A stretch of DNA of 64,000 bases, taken from NCBI GenBank assembly GCA_005408345.1, contig SEMN01000079.1:806001-870000 (forward strand), in the 5' to 3' direction. Shown piece after piece: positions 21,981 to 32,220 of this stretch (positions are counted from its first letter, which is position 1; each line of letters begins with the position of its first letter). This stretch comes from Macquaria australasica. Its lineage: Eukaryota > Chordata > Actinopteri > Centrarchiformes > Percichthyidae. Below the pieces are notes generated by a model. It worked only from the letters and a program-made list of their open reading frames with translations, had not been told where the DNA came from and did no database searches. A program made the translations under genes and the position numbers.

Positions 21981-22538
21981 TGTGATGCAGACTGTTAACA
22001 GAGCTCCTCTCCCCCATCCATTAGCAGCTGCACAACACGCAGACTGTTAACAGAGCTTGTGCCACACAGGTCTGCAATGCACATCGAGTGAGCTAGGCCC
22101 CTGATGAGCTCCCAGACAGACTGTGTGGTACACTTCTGTCAGCTCAATGGCCTGCTTTGTACTGACTGCTCTCTCCCGCTCACACTCAGACAATTAGACA
22201 CATATACGAGTGAAATACAAGGCCGGGAGGACTGGGAGGACAAACGGGTGCAGATATCAGTGACGATGAGCAGCATTTCCCAAACAGCTCTCAGACATAG
22301 GTAGCTTCATTTACACGTTCATCTGTCACTGGCCTCCTCCCTAACACTCTTTCTCTGTGTGCCTCTCTCCTCTAGCCATGTGTGTATCTGTGTGTCTGTG
22401 TGTCTCTGTGTGTGTGATTACCATGCTGAGACTGCATAGTCTCTGCAGAATGTCGAGGCTCTCCTGCCTGTTGACTCCTGAGTGGATGAAGCAGAGTGGG
22501 GAATCACACTGGGAGCTGCAGTTCAGCTCAGGCTCCAT
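13232..22538 (-). CDS. gpr156: Orphan class C G protein-coupled receptor GPR156
   Basis: Nine coding exons give an 830-residue protein (human about 814). Exons: 22538-22422, 19001-18874, 18782-18647, 18562-18452, 17670-17545, 17265-17170, 16467-16231, 15518-15360 and 14614-13232. All junctions have GT-AG ends and keep frame. GPR156 is a GABA-B-like class C receptor lacking the Venus-flytrap domain; it signals through Gi and, downstream of EMX2, sets hair-cell orientation. Seen: short N-terminus starting MEPELNCSS; seven membrane segments between residues about 50 and 317; the TM3 region with FGPILGKTWRLY and FTQRVPDKRV, as in human; a juxtamembrane segment WRQFEEDEN; a coiled coil at about 358-392 (NAVIDSLQEQVNNAKDK); and a long Ser-rich tail ending EDLKPTFV. 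A TRIM gene lies inside its first coding intron. Upstream non-coding exons are undefined; an acceptor at 22575 shows that at least one exists. Confidence 0.95.
15360..15518 (-). CDS. gpr156: gpr156 coding exon 8 (juxtamembrane tail)
   Basis: 159 nt, 53 codons, LTQWRQFEEDENNPSQMAKY onward, matching the human juxtamembrane tail. It ends in the first heptads of the coiled coil (MKKLLNE). Confidence 0.93.
16231..16467 (-). CDS. gpr156: gpr156 coding exon 7 (TM5 to TM7)
   Basis: 237 nt, 79 codons. Finishes TM5 (GCLLLYGTYLAGLTSNVS), then TM6 and TM7 (WPNLVYSTVAGAIFICTLA), ending MLFVPQ. Donor GTAAGA. Confidence 0.95.
16665..16880 (+). repeat. Dispersed teleost repeat (TACTTAAGTACTGTACTTAAG type), copy 1
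   Basis: Contains the palindromic ACTTAAGTACTGTACTTAAG core, then CAGAGGGAAATATTGTACTT and TTTGACAGCTATAGCTAC. I recognise this as a common fish repeat. A second copy is at about 55,595-55,920. Confidence 0.6.
16885..16980 (+). repeat. Dispersed repeat fragment (GTGGTTCCCAACCTTTTTGG type)
   Basis: AGTGGTTCCCAACCTTTTTG followed by GAGACCC is the start of a widespread vertebrate/fish DNA repeat. Only about 100 bp are recognisable. Confidence 0.5.
17170..17265 (-). CDS. gpr156: gpr156 coding exon 6 (ECL2 to TM5)
   Basis: 96 nt, 32 codons. Loop 2 with the sequence TCSSVYSDLW, then the start of TM5 (VIIIAVQK). Donor GTAAGTGAT. Confidence 0.93.
17545..17670 (-). CDS. gpr156: gpr156 coding exon 5 (TM4)
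   Basis: 126 nt, 42 codons, starting IIRDIQLMGMVALL and carrying TM4 followed by NLTDPIRCL, the start of extracellular loop 2. Acceptor CTCAG, donor GTAGAA. Confidence 0.93.
18452..18562 (-). CDS. gpr156: gpr156 coding exon 4 (TM3)
   Basis: 111 nt, 37 codons. Encodes LCVGSTLVFGPILGKTWRLY and the following loop FTQRVPDKRV, near-identical to human. Donor GTAGGC. Confidence 0.95.
18647..18782 (-). CDS. gpr156: gpr156 coding exon 3 (TM2)
   Basis: 136 nt. Contains the strongly conserved IVKMSSPNLNVLTLFGS and TM2. Donor GTAAGC at 18646. Confidence 0.95.
18874..19001 (-). CDS. gpr156: gpr156 coding exon 2 (TM1)
   Basis: 128 nt. Encodes VAVELPRRSLSPV, then TM1 (AVVWTLLSCGILLAFCFLLF), ending in FKNN with a split Arg codon. 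Acceptor GTGTGCAG, donor GTAGAC. Confidence 0.95.
19156..19161 (-). terminator. Poly(A) signal of the nested TRIM gene
   Basis: AATAAA on the minus strand, about 95 nt after the TRIM stop codon and before gpr156 coding exon 2, so the TRIM transcript can end inside the gpr156 intron. Confidence 0.65.
19255..20910 (-). CDS. TRIM-family E3 ubiquitin ligase (RING, B-box, coiled coil, PRY-SPRY), TRIM39/bloodthirsty-like
   Basis: 551 residues in one coding exon. I chose the ATG at 20910 (MATAGSVLSEEQLLCPICLD) because CCCAG directly precedes it by two bases and makes a good acceptor; the in-frame ATG at 20922 would then be intronic. Domains: complete C3HC4 RING at residues 15-54 (C15, C18, C30, H32, C35, C38, C51, C54); B-box region at about 100-185 with CDVCVGK and then VCKKHKKLLDLFC and CQICIKKDHKAHHT; coiled coil at about 190-300; PRY (LDPDTAHPKLVLSENKK) and SPRY (GYWTLGMRKDKSYWAL, VGVYVDLEWGQVSFY) to the end. 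The SPRY wording fits the fish bloodthirsty/TRIM39-like group, many of which are expanded in teleosts; antiviral or cell-regulatory roles are known for the family, not shown here. Catalytic and binding residues look intact. It lies within gpr156 intron 1, same strand. The exact orthologue is not assignable by eye. Confidence 0.93.
   Translation of the reverse strand: MATAGSVLSEEQLLCPICLDLFNQPVSTPCGHNFCRDCIQGYWQCANLSQCPMCKQKFYRRPELKVNTFIAEVASQFKKSLEKKDENEASTVDQHSDHKGDVSCDVCVGKRVKALKSCLDCLASFCETHLEPHHVLGTFKKHHLINPMMNMQDRVCKKHKKLLDLFCNTDQTYACQICIKKDHKAHHTVPIEDESRDRRAQLGRINAEVEEMIHGRLQKISEINQAVQLSRRNSEREIEESLQVFNRLLHIVQRGKAEVVEVTGAKLRQVESRASGLIMELEQEIDELRQGNAELEQLSHAEDDLYLLQSFPAFSTLPATKDWSDTCVESAVYVGTVRRAVRRVACQLEETVKAEVKRLCETECQRAQQFAVDVTLDPDTAHPKLVLSENKKEVYHGEVALSLPDNPERFYPCVSVLGKEGFSSGRFYYEVQVKGKTEWDIGVGLESVNRKGGNILNPERGYWTLGMRKDKSYWALSSTPICVPLVEKPQRVGVYVDLEWGQVSFYSVDSASHIYSFTGYSFNERLFPYFNPRRNHDGVNSAPLIISPVNV
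20912..21385 (-). promoter_or_regulatory. TRIM gene 5' non-coding exon and intron (predicted)
   Basis: Reading the minus strand, an exon ending at 21325 has the strong donor GTGAGTTATC. A 412-nt intron (21,324-20,913) would end at the CCCAG acceptor just before the ATG. A 5' UTR exon followed by an intron is common in this family. The 5' boundary near 21,370-21,385 is a guess from the TATA-like element upstream. Confidence 0.55.
21392..21423 (-). promoter_or_regulatory. TRIM promoter elements: TATA-like, ISRE-like and kappa-B-like
   Basis: On the minus strand, in order: GTGACTTTCC (21,423-21,414), one mismatch from the kappa-B site GGGACTTTCC; CGAATAGAAACT (21,414-21,403), two mismatches from the ISRE GAAANNGAAACT; then CTAAAAAAGG (21,405-21,396), TATA-like. 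They overlap within 30 bp just upstream of the predicted 5' exon, an arrangement fitting an innate-immune gene. Matches are by eye and imperfect. Confidence 0.4.
21424..22421 (-). other. gpr156 intron 1 upstream of the TRIM promoter
   Basis: No exon recognised. A long GT microsatellite occupies 21,923-21,984. Confidence 0.65.
21923..21984 (+). repeat. GT microsatellite
   Basis: About 30 GT units with one TATG interruption near the right end, in gpr156 intron 1. Confidence 0.9.
22422..22538 (-). CDS. gpr156: gpr156 coding exon 1
   Basis: Codes residues 1-39, starting MEPELNCSSQCDSP, which parallels human MEPEINCSELCDS and so fixes the start. The exon itself begins at 22574 after a CCTCAG acceptor, so a 5' exon is spliced on. 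The donor GTAATC begins at 22421. The frame is also open upstream of the ATG to the acceptor. Confidence 0.88.
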
Positions 22539-23032
22539 GACTGACCCCAGTCTGTCCACTTTCACACACACATCCTGAGGAACAAACAGATAATATGACA
22601 AATATGATGACAAATGAAAATTAAACACATTGCTCTTTGTAAATCTGATCTACAACCATACAAAGAGCAAACTCATACATTCTTTGTCCCCATTTTCACT
22701 TTACCTTTATATATCTCAAACATGAGAGCACTCACTGAGCTCTAAAACAGAAGGCACTGGAGACCAGGGAAACACATTTTATGTGAAGTCCTGCTTCTAT
22801 TTCCAGGTCTGTACTTCAATAAATAGTTGTAAGACTTGTAGCCACCACAGTGTGGTGCTCTGACAGAAACCACTGAGAGGAGGATTGATGGAGCATGGAT
22901 GTGATTTTGCACCACATTTTGTACCAAGGAAAAGGCTTTGGATCATAAGCATAAATAAACTAAACAGACACTAAGGTTAGGATGAAATTAAGGTTAAAAT
23001 AAAAATGCCCAAATAAAGTGTCAATTATTTAC

Positions 23033-23180
23033 CACCACAAAACAAACGGAGAAGCCAGGACTCAGCCTGTGTGACAGGAAGCCTGTGTGTTTCTGCTTAT
23101 CCTCAGTTTCCACTAGCACTACGTCATCATCACTGAGGTGAACCAGCCAACACAGGATCACACTCTGCTGCGACACACAT
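23033..23180 (-). other. Candidate upstream exon of gpr156
   Basis: A 148-nt segment flanked on the minus strand by a pyrimidine-rich acceptor ending GTGCACAG and a donor GTAAAT. It is open in the frame ending SHRLSPGFSVCFVV and would join in frame to the segment before the gpr156 ATG. No Met lies in frame inside it. It may be 5' UTR, an N-terminal extension or chance; no homology recognised. Confidence 0.3.
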
Positions 23181-25172
23181 CTGTGCACAAGGTGAGAGAC
23201 AGAGCGAAACGAAAGAAAATGTAACAATTGCAATAAACCAAAGCTATCATTTGCAGTTTCACTGAGGGCCACATCATCTGCAATCAGCCCGGTTATTTAA
23301 GGCATCTGAGACTGAAGACGTAAACTTTGGAGAGTATCACCAACCAACTGCTTGTCACTCTTGCCACAGGCATTTTTATGAGGCTACCCATGCTGCACTG
23401 ACATGTTGCAGGTTTAATTATGCGGCATGGCATCACCTGATACTCTGAGCTGTAACTAGACTGAGAGTCTGATCACTGTAAAAGCTGCAGTGACTCAGCT
23501 ACATGTTGCTGAGACGATGTAAGACCACTTGTATCAATACAAATTGGTAGACAGGTGACTGTTTACAGGAGCAGCGTGTAATAATGTCTCGTCATTGTCT
23601 GTAGAATGACTAAGATACCTAAAGGGTTCTGGGCCAGTTGGATTATGGGATTCAATCAAAACAGAACAGTGTGAGATTTGAATATTGGAAGGAAACTATA
23701 CGGTAATCCACCCGACATGAGATGATGATATTCCATTTGAAAGATTTCCTAGGTGTAAGTTATTAAGTGAAGCCCCCAGTGACCCATTTCCAAAAATGAA
23801 TGGTGTCAACAGAACAATGAAGCCCACTGGGTAGCATATCTGGGAAATGTCTGGAGTTCCTGTTCATGTCCTTTCGTCACTTTCCAAGTTTAGATCACAG
23901 TTCTGCTGCTTCCCGCAGGAAAGGCCAGCAGAGAGAGGTATTTCCGCCAGTTTTTCAAAATCCTGCCTCCGTAGGTTTCAGTTTGGGAGAAAACCCGCCA
24001 CCCTGCAGAGGTCAACAAAGGTCGGCCAACATCCAGCCATGGGGGTCACTGTGTAAGCAGCGAGAACAGGGCCCTTTCCCAGGCTGAGTTAGGTTTTATG
24101 GACATGTTTTGACAGTTCAGAATAGTCATGAGGAGTGCCTTTTGAAGTCCTGAAGGCTAAACCGCAAGTAATACCTGAGCTACCTGTGGCCTTGTATGTC
24201 TTACTTAAATGTAGGGCGGGCCTAACCTGTGTGCAGTTTAGATTTCACTCGTTCACTTCCCCTTGGGCCTCTCTTTAAATTCTATTTTTCTCTAATTTGT
24301 TGAACTATCAGGAACATTTCAACATTTCTGACAGGCCTCTGGGCTCAGAGAGACAGTTTGAGTTTTACTTAATAACATAAAACTTTTCAATTAAATAAAT
24401 GGCGTTAAGTCTATTCATTGTCCTGTCAATCTCGCTGTTTCTCTTTTAAGATTAGGGCGCTGTAACCACGGGCGCTGCCAGATGTAAAGCATGGTTCAGG
24501 GGCCAATATTGAAACATTCCTCCTCAGTCAGTAATCCGTTTATAAGTTTATTCTTTAATCTGAGTTAGAATGCAATTACTCGCACTGAAATCCCGCCTCA
24601 GGCCCGGCGCACGTCATTTCTGGGCACATGGTGCATTTTACAGCCTGGTTCTACAGTCTATAAATTAGTCACCCCAATTTGTCAAAATTTCATCAAAAGA
24701 TATGATCTGATCTGGGGAGCCAGCACCGCTGCTGTATGAAACCACCATGTGACCATTTCAAGTAAAACAGCTAACGAAATGCACCACAGTGGGGATGTAA
24801 CTTTTCAGTTGGTGTACATCAAATATTAGTTATTAGGATACTTCATTAGTGAGAAAGGACACGTTATAGGGAATAGGCTACAGGAATGAAACAGAAAAAT
24901 ATCATAAGGCAAGATCACGATGTTATATTGTAGACTTAATGATGTTATGAAGCATTCAATTCCTATATTGTGTGACATCTATTTAAAAGTGTGATCTCCA
25001 TCAGCAGCGGATTAATCAACTGTTAATTCAAGCGATCCTGTTTGGTGAAGGAGATGCGTAAAAGCATGTGCTCACTCACGGCTGCATCGATCGACTTGAG
25101 AAGAATTTAAGACGTAGACCGGTAAAGGGAGAAAGAAAAGAAACCAAAAAAGAAAAGTTTAAAAGAGCAAAC

Positions 25173-25252
25173 CTCGGTCTCCAAAGCGCATGGAGGATCC
25201 CATCGCCTCGTCCCGCTCCAGGCTCCATCGCGCAAGACTCAGAAACTTTATA
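25173..25252 (-). promoter_or_regulatory. Candidate gpr156 first exon and TATA box
   Basis: On the minus strand TATAAAG (25,252-25,246) is followed by ATG at 25,228 and an open frame to a weak donor AG|GTTTGC at 25,172. The phase matches the candidate exon at 23,180. The ATG lies only about 24 nt after the TATA box, uncomfortably close to any start site, so this is weak. Confidence 0.2.
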
Positions 25253-26213
25253 ATAAAAATGGCAAATAAGCTACTGGATGATGTGTTATCTAACATAGCT
25301 ACAAAGGTCGCATAGCTACAGACTTGTAATGAATCTGCCCGTCAATCTGTCAGTCCACAGCCCGGGAAGATCCTGTCACTCAGGGAAACTTCAGAAGACT
25401 GCCGGAGTTTTCATTTGAGCATTGAGGGAGGGAGGCGTGTGTGTCAGGGCTAGGAGGTGTGTTTGTGTGTGTGTGTGTGCGCGCTCTCTCTCTCTCTCTC
25501 TCGCTCTTTCTTTTGTAAGCTTTCCAGCTCCAACTGCCCACCAAATGGGTTTCAGAGTGTGATGTGACCCATGTGGTGCAGGAGGGTTGTGGCAGTGTGG
25601 GTGCAGCCTGTCGCAGGAGCCCCGGGGGACTGGGTGGCATATGGGACAGGGCGGCTCTGTGACACTCTGTGTCCGCAGTGCAAATAAATACACTGAATAA
25701 CAGCACTTGTTTTAATGGAAAGAGAAACACACATCATCTCTATTTTGTTTTTTCAAAAGCAGGCCTCCACCTGGGATGGCAGAGAGATTGTGTTTAGTTT
25801 AGTTTATTAAATGCATTTATATCAGAGACCATGTACAAAATACATTAATCTCAAAAAAAGAGAAAAGATGTTTTGTGCCAGATTTAGCTACTAACTAATT
25901 TCCATCTGTAGTCCCTGCAGACAAAACACTTCTGTACTGGCTAGTAAATCACATCAAAAGACAGAAAAAGAGCTTCTCCCTGAGATCAGTGAGCCAGCAG
26001 AAATATTTCTGCATTTGTTCCACCAGCCTTAAAGGTGTTATTAAGACGTCACAGAGATTTACAGTGTGAGCCTGCACACGGGGTCATTCCTGATGAGGGA
26101 GTGTCACCAGCACTCACAGCTGTAAGTGGGGAGCAGAGACACAAAGATAGATTATTAAAGAAGAGGAGAATATGCGGATATTCATTCATCCAGCCATAAA
26201 CCCCCACATTCAG

Positions 26214-26214
<1 letters not shown>

Positions 26215-26250
<36 letters not shown>
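26215..26250 (+). repeat. CA microsatellite
   Basis: About 18 uninterrupted CA units. Confidence 0.9.
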
Positions 26251-26252
<2 letters not shown>

Positions 26253-28177
26253 TGCATGCACACACACACAGCTTCTTTCTCTTGGGTGCACTTCAGTTCA
26301 GACTGTACTAAAACATTGTTTCCTCTCTTTTAAATGTTTGGTTTTGAAAAAGATTGTGGGGCCTCTCCCTGAACTTAAACCCCAAGTCCTTTTAGGCATT
26401 GAAACACTAGAATAAATCTTATTTTCAAAAACCAGAGGAACACATTATAGTCAACCATAAGTTTCACTTATAAATAGTAACCAATAATGCTTTATAACAT
26501 GTTTGACTTTTGCACAAATGCCAGTTTTTGTCAATAAAAGCCAGCATGGTGATGCTCTTTTCATCACTGGGTGAAAAATATGTCTGACAATCCTGTGAGC
26601 TCCCTGTTCTCTAAAAGAAGATTTATCATATAATGTGTTTGAAGGTCTAAACCATAACTCCATTTACTGTGTTTGAGTGAGAAGATCCAGCAGAATGCCA
26701 TCACCATCAGTCAAATACACACTCATTCAGTATATTAGTTAGTTAGTGCTATTCTGTACCACATACACTGTACTGTTTATACTGTATGGAGACTTTGGCA
26801 TGTTGGTAGCTGAAAAGAAACGGTAGCACTGCTAAACAACATCAAGTCCAGAAAGAATGACTTGTTGAGAAGTTACTGACAGCACCTGGGCAGATAGGTC
26901 CCCTTAGTTCAACATCAGCCATCTCAAAAAGGATATGTAAATGTTCATTAGCAGCCAGACAACAAGTCCTTCCATTAACTAACGCTGCTCCTGCTACTGT
27001 AACTGGTGGGATCCTGTGTTAATGTAGACCGTGACTTCTACAATCGTGTTATGAGGTCAAAAAGCAATAACAGATACTGAACTCATCAGCCGTCAACATA
27101 TCAAAGGATGAAATAGTGAACTCTAGAAGAAACTGAGACAACAGCCTGTAAACTCAACATTTTCATGTGTGCGTTCGGATCAAATTACACCACGTTAGCA
27201 CCCCATTGAAGGACTGAAACACTGTTGCCAGCTCTGTTACACCCGAAGCGTGACAGTCATTCTCAGGTTTCCCTCAAGATCAGGTTCAAGATAGACTGCA
27301 CGAGCGGCAGGTGGACTGTACCTATGCTCAGATTACTAGGAGCTTGAATATTTCATCTGGGGACACGAGGCTGTTACTCAAAAAGCAGGAGTCAAAGAGG
27401 AGATGCTGTCAGGGAGGGTGAACTGGATGAAACAGGACACATGTCATTTTACTGAGGTTACCAGGGATCGATTCTAACATTAACATGTTATAATTACCAA
27501 ATACAGGTGCCACTAGTCGGCATCTTTTTCTGGGCTACTATATTGTGCACATTTATCAGCTGGAAGTCCACCAACCAAAATAAATAACAAGCAAAGCTTT
27601 TCAGCCATGTGACACACCATTTCCTGTTAACCCCCCCTGACAGGCAGCACCACCGTTTCCTGAAGTGGAAGCATCTGCAGCTGTGATTCAACATCTGAGC
27701 ACAGTGCCAGTGAGTCCCACCGTTCTGAAGACTGTGTGGGTGTAAATGCATTGTTCTGTGGGTGAAGCATCACCAGCCCCTTCCAGCCCTACATTGTCCT
27801 TGCCAGAGCCTGGACGCTCCCCTTTGACATGCCCAGGTTTGCCCACTAACATACCCAGAGACAAATCCTTCTCTGGAACGCTGCGGCTCCTCCTACAGTG
27901 TTGCTATGGACCTGGATTAGCAGTGCTGGATCAAAGCTCCCCAGCAGGCTCCAGTCATGGTGTTTCTACTGAAGGCAGTGATTATGATAAACATAGGGGG
28001 GAGACATCAGTCTACTCACTCTATTTTCAAAAATGATTTTCCAGTTTAAATGGTGAAAAAGCAGCATGGCAACAGATCATGTGATAGCTGACCTGGTGAA
28101 TGAGTTGAAAAGGCTGTTGATATAGAAATAAGCTCATATGCAGTTCAGCATACTATACCAAAATGTATAACATAATA

Positions 28178-28400
28178 ATTTTACTTAAACCTGCATTAGT
28201 TGAGTTTTGGCTACTTGGAGGCCCTGCAACAAGCTGTAGACACAACATTGACATATTTACATTATGAATATGGTGAACTAGCAGCTTTAAATTATTTAAA
28301 ATTGTGATAACAATATCTACTAATAACATGACAGTGAGCCTTTGCATTATTAAATTTGTCAAAGGTTTACTGATGACTTGAGCGTGAAAGTTCATTCATG
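28178..28400 (+). repeat. Dispersed teleost repeat fragment
   Basis: CCTGCATTAGTTGAGTTTTG followed by CAACAAGCTGTAGACACAAC matches a fish repeat pattern I recognise. A related copy (CTGTATTAGTTGATTTTTGG) begins near 60,257. Confidence 0.45.
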
Positions 28401-28419
28401 TTGGTAACAGAAAAAATCT

Positions 28420-28627
28420 TAACTCAAGGTCCACTTACTAACTTTTTTGAGAACTTTCAACAGAAGTTTGACCAAAAAAATCCCTTAAGGTCCACTTAAA
28501 AGCTTTTTCCACAGCTTTCAACCACCTTTTGCAGTAATCCTCCATGGATGGAGTTTGCTGTGTCATCTCCATGACAACTGAGCAAAGAGATGCAATTAAA
28601 GTTCCAGGAAAAGCTGACCTTGAGTTA
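28420..28627 (+). mobile_element. Small MITE with 12-bp perfect terminal inverted repeats
   Basis: Left end TAACTCAAGGTC (28,420-28,431) and right end GACCTTGAGTTA (28,616-28,627) are perfect inverted repeats. Inside, the segment GGTCCACTTA plus AGCTTTTTCC occurs twice. No coding capacity; 208 bp. Confidence 0.65.
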
Positions 28628-28679
28628 CATTTTTTTTTTTTTTGCCCAACTGTGAATATGTCATTATCAGTTAAAAATG

Positions 28680-28855
28680 TTGCACCCTTGGTGTCATAGA
28701 GGTCTAGGGGCTAAGACACGTCATATATAAACTGCAACATCTCGGGTTCAATTCCAGCTGGTTCCCCTCTTTCTCTCCCCTCATGTCTTGTCTACCTCTT
28801 TACTATCACTATACATTACATGTACATGTCCAGAAATAATCTTTAAAAAAGTGAC
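28680..28855 (+). mobile_element. tRNA-derived SINE
   Basis: A box-like AGGTCTAGGGGCTAAGA and B box-like GGGTTCAATTCC are spaced as in a tRNA-type Pol III promoter, followed by a T/C-rich body (CTCTTTCTCTCCCCTCATGT). The general layout matches fish tRNA-derived SINEs. It is not a working tRNA gene: arms and anticodon stem do not fold properly. Confidence 0.6.
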
Positions 28856-30633
28856 ACCCTTCATGAAGTCACAATGGCAGGTTAATGTGATAATTTGATG
28901 TTATTAACACTATTACACAATGGTTTCTTTGCATATTCTGCACAGCTGGAGGAACATTTTCTTACATTGTGACGTTATTAAAATGTCAGCTGCCACAAAG
29001 ACTCTGTGGAGATGAATGAATAAGGAAATGATGTAGAGTCAAGACTGACTGTGACAGCATAAATGATAGCGGAAAAGAAAAAGGAAGGGAGAAGTTTCAA
29101 GTTATTCACCATAGCAATCAAATATTGTTACACAGAAGTGGATGATTATTCACCCACTTTTCTTTCCCCTGTAACCTCCTCCTCCTCGCTGTGGGCTCCA
29201 ACCAGACTTTCTCCTTGTAAGATTAGCAGTGTAACTCTTGAAGACAACGTCTGAGTGTTGTGAGGGGGTCTGCAGTTTGTGGCTGTCGTGTGTTTAGGCT
29301 CAGCTGAGTGTAAATTTGAAACTCATCATGTGTGAGGTCTGGCATGCATGTTAACGCACACTGGCTATACTGTGAGCTGATATGAGCTGGTATGCCTCTG
29401 CCTGAGGGCGATAAGCAGCTTAGAGTATCAAACACCCCACACATCAAAGTACTTTACTCTTTCTGCTGATCACCTGCAGTACTGTATGTATTGTTCACAG
29501 TCACCGTGAAGGTCAAGAGACAGGTGCCCCCACAAAATTCAACCAAAAAATAAATAAAAACATAAATTAGATGGAATTAATTCTCAAATGACAAAGATGC
29601 CAACAAGATGTATGAGAAATTGGCCACACAGAGACATACATTTACCTTGCAGAGTTGCAGACGGCTAAAACAGAGGCAGCATCTTCCTTCCTCGAGACCA
29701 ATCCCTCTTCAAATCCTAGTTTTCGAAGCCCAAATTCAAGACTTACTGTATTTTCTATGACTTTCAGTGTAACCTCAACTGAAGCTGTTTTGACTCTTGA
29801 GAGTCGGTGACAGCTACTCTCCTCATCTGCCAGTCACAACTCACTGCTTCCACTTCACCATGGTTGCATCACAGTTGCATCTCAGGTTGCATTTGTGACA
29901 GCATCCTCTTCTCTACCATACAAAGCATGCAGAGTGGGAGCGCATGTGCACACGAGCCTTAGGTGTAACATAACTCCAGACAGTTTTGTTAAAGAGAGTT
30001 TCCTAGGTGCCTGCTGTTGGTAGACGGGTCCTGCGTGCACGTGTTTTTGAAAGATAGTTGGGGGGAAAAAAAGGGAAAAGAAACACTGCAAAAACACTGG
30101 CACCCAGCTGTGACTTGGTCAAAGACCATTCAAAACAAACAAAATATGTGAAACTCAAAACATCACTCTTGCCAGCCAGGCTGAAAGAAACAGTGAGGTG
30201 AAAAGAAATTAAATGGGACGCCGAGATAGGAACAGAAAGTGTGAAAAGAGACGAATAGAGGAAACAAAGTAGTTAGTGGCTCTTGGCAGATGATGGTAAA
30301 GGATTAGCAGACTGTGCGAGGCAGAATGCACTCCCCCTGGCATCTCTTGGCTCTGGGTTACAGAAAAGGTCTCTAAGTATTCAGCCTTGAGAATGAACTC
30401 ACCTTCATATGCAAATGAAACCTGGACACATTCAAACTCCAAAATGGTTGAATTGGTTCGTGTAAACACACACAGAAAAACTTACACTTCAAACTCTCCC
30501 AATACTTGTTGTGCATCTTTTGTACACAAAAACCACATTCTATGTATAAATATCTTGCCTTTTAGCAAGTGGCATTAAAAACTAATACAAAAGGTCACAA
30601 TACAAACACATTTGAAAGATATTACAATCAGTC

Positions 30634-30639
30634 TTTATT
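30634..30639 (-). terminator. lrrc58: lrrc58 poly(A) signal candidate
   Basis: AATAAA on the minus strand, about 1.6 kb after the lrrc58 stop codon. LRRC58 transcripts in other vertebrates have long 3' UTRs, but nearer or farther sites could also be used. Confidence 0.4.
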
Positions 30640-32220
30640 ATTGTTATTATATACTGTACAGTCTACTTACATTATCTGAATGGGGTACAATACAATTAAT
30701 ATATCTCAATATATTTTCTGTTTAAGTGCAATCTATTCTGCAGGTCATTTAAATATGTAGTGCGTTTAAACATTTCTATAAAAGCAGTTCATTTTGTTAT
30801 AAAAAAAGGTTACTTTTTCTCTTTACCGTTGTTAAGCTGATGAGTACCAAAATCACTCAAAAATAGGACTTTATAATTCATAATGTTAATCTTGTCACAT
30901 TTCAGGGTGCATATATCACATTTCTTCATACTCTGTTTCACTGCGTTAGGAGTCACCATTATAAAATGCTCTAGTATAGGTGTTACTGTAACATGAGGGA
31001 GCGGTCTTCTGTTAATGTGAAGCCAGGGGAGTTTTTCCTCCTCACTTATGGATACAAACTGTCTGGGAGATTATATAATCTCCCAGCTTTAAAAACAAGC
31101 AGGAAGATGAAGCAGAGATGTAACCAGGAACAGAAACGGTCATTTCCTGTTAGAAATGAAGGAGTTTTTGTCTCAAAAAGAAGAATCTCTGACTGTGGGC
31201 TCCATTCACACACACACATCTATATTCTTATGCCCAGAGAAAACAGACAGCCCTCAACATAAACATGAAGGCTGCCACTGGGTTTCGCTGGATAGCTATT
31301 GTTTTTGTGCTAGCACAGTGAATGGTTTTCCCTGGTCCACCCCACATCCACATCCTGTGAGTAAGCCTGGACAAGCTTTCTTCCACATACTCGCATAACC
31401 CACACTCTGGGTTAATTTAAAACAACTATGCATCATGGCAAAATTTGTCAAGGCTGGTGTGCAATGACCACGGTGCCGACAAAAACAGATAAACCTTGAT
31501 CTTTTAATATTGTGTGGGACAGCTTTACTGCACGAAACCTTTGCCCAGCAGCACCACACACAGTGTAAGGCCATCTCATACATTGTACTCAATCAATTTA
31601 GAATACTGTAGTGTAAAACTACAGTTTTTGCCAACATACTTAAAATGGCATAGCAGCTTTGAGGCTCACCTGGTCAGACAAATTTAAATGAAAGCTGGCT
31701 GTGTGTCAAAAACCACATTGTTCATATCCAAACTTTCAGAAAAGGCAGAATTATGTGCTATAGCTACTAAAAGCACCAGGTGTCGTATGAAAGATAAAGT
31801 ATGCTGCCCTGAAAAGGAAAAGAATCCTGCCGCTCCTTCAGTCTTCACTGAGTTTTACTGCCCTCCTATGCCCGACTATGAGACCAGCACTTTGATAGAG
31901 TCATGACTGACAGACTGTGGATTTTCATGGCTACATGGGAAAATATGAGGTTTCCTTGACTCTTGTTATGTAGAGTGATGTGTGGTGAGAGAGGGAGCAG
32001 ATTCCTTTCGAAAAAAAACTATTTCAGGACCACAGTAGGAAGGACAGCTGTCTCAAATTCTGTGCGTTACAAACAGCCGCTTAGGCTGGAAAATGGTATT
32101 AGTGTTTGTGTAGTAAAGTCTGACAGCCAAGTTCATCTCTGTATAAATGGCCGTATAAACACAGTGACAGCCTGATAAGGCTGGGCTTGGCCAGAGGGTC
32201 AGAGGGTCCTCTATACTGTA
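30640..32220 (-). other. lrrc58: lrrc58 3' UTR (predicted)
   Basis: AT-rich, no other gene recognised. Plus-strand open frames at 30,993-31,398 and 31,688-31,906 show no domain and are taken as chance. Confidence 0.45.

Larger units (their letters stand above)
22575..30633. other. gpr156 5' region and intergenic DNA to lrrc58
   Basis: No complete gene recognised. Possible upstream gpr156 exons at 23,033-23,180 and 25,173-25,228 are entered separately. Other content: a mixed GT/CT tract at 25,456-25,503, a CA microsatellite at 26,215-26,250 and a repeat cluster at 28,178-28,860. The remainder looks unique and non-coding. Confidence 0.6.

Noticed and set aside
28680..28760. Functional tRNA gene
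   Set aside because: A and B box-like blocks are present, but the cloverleaf does not close and a SINE body follows.
31688..31906. Plus-strand Cys-containing frame in the lrrc58 3' UTR
   Set aside because: No signal, no domain, no splice partners.
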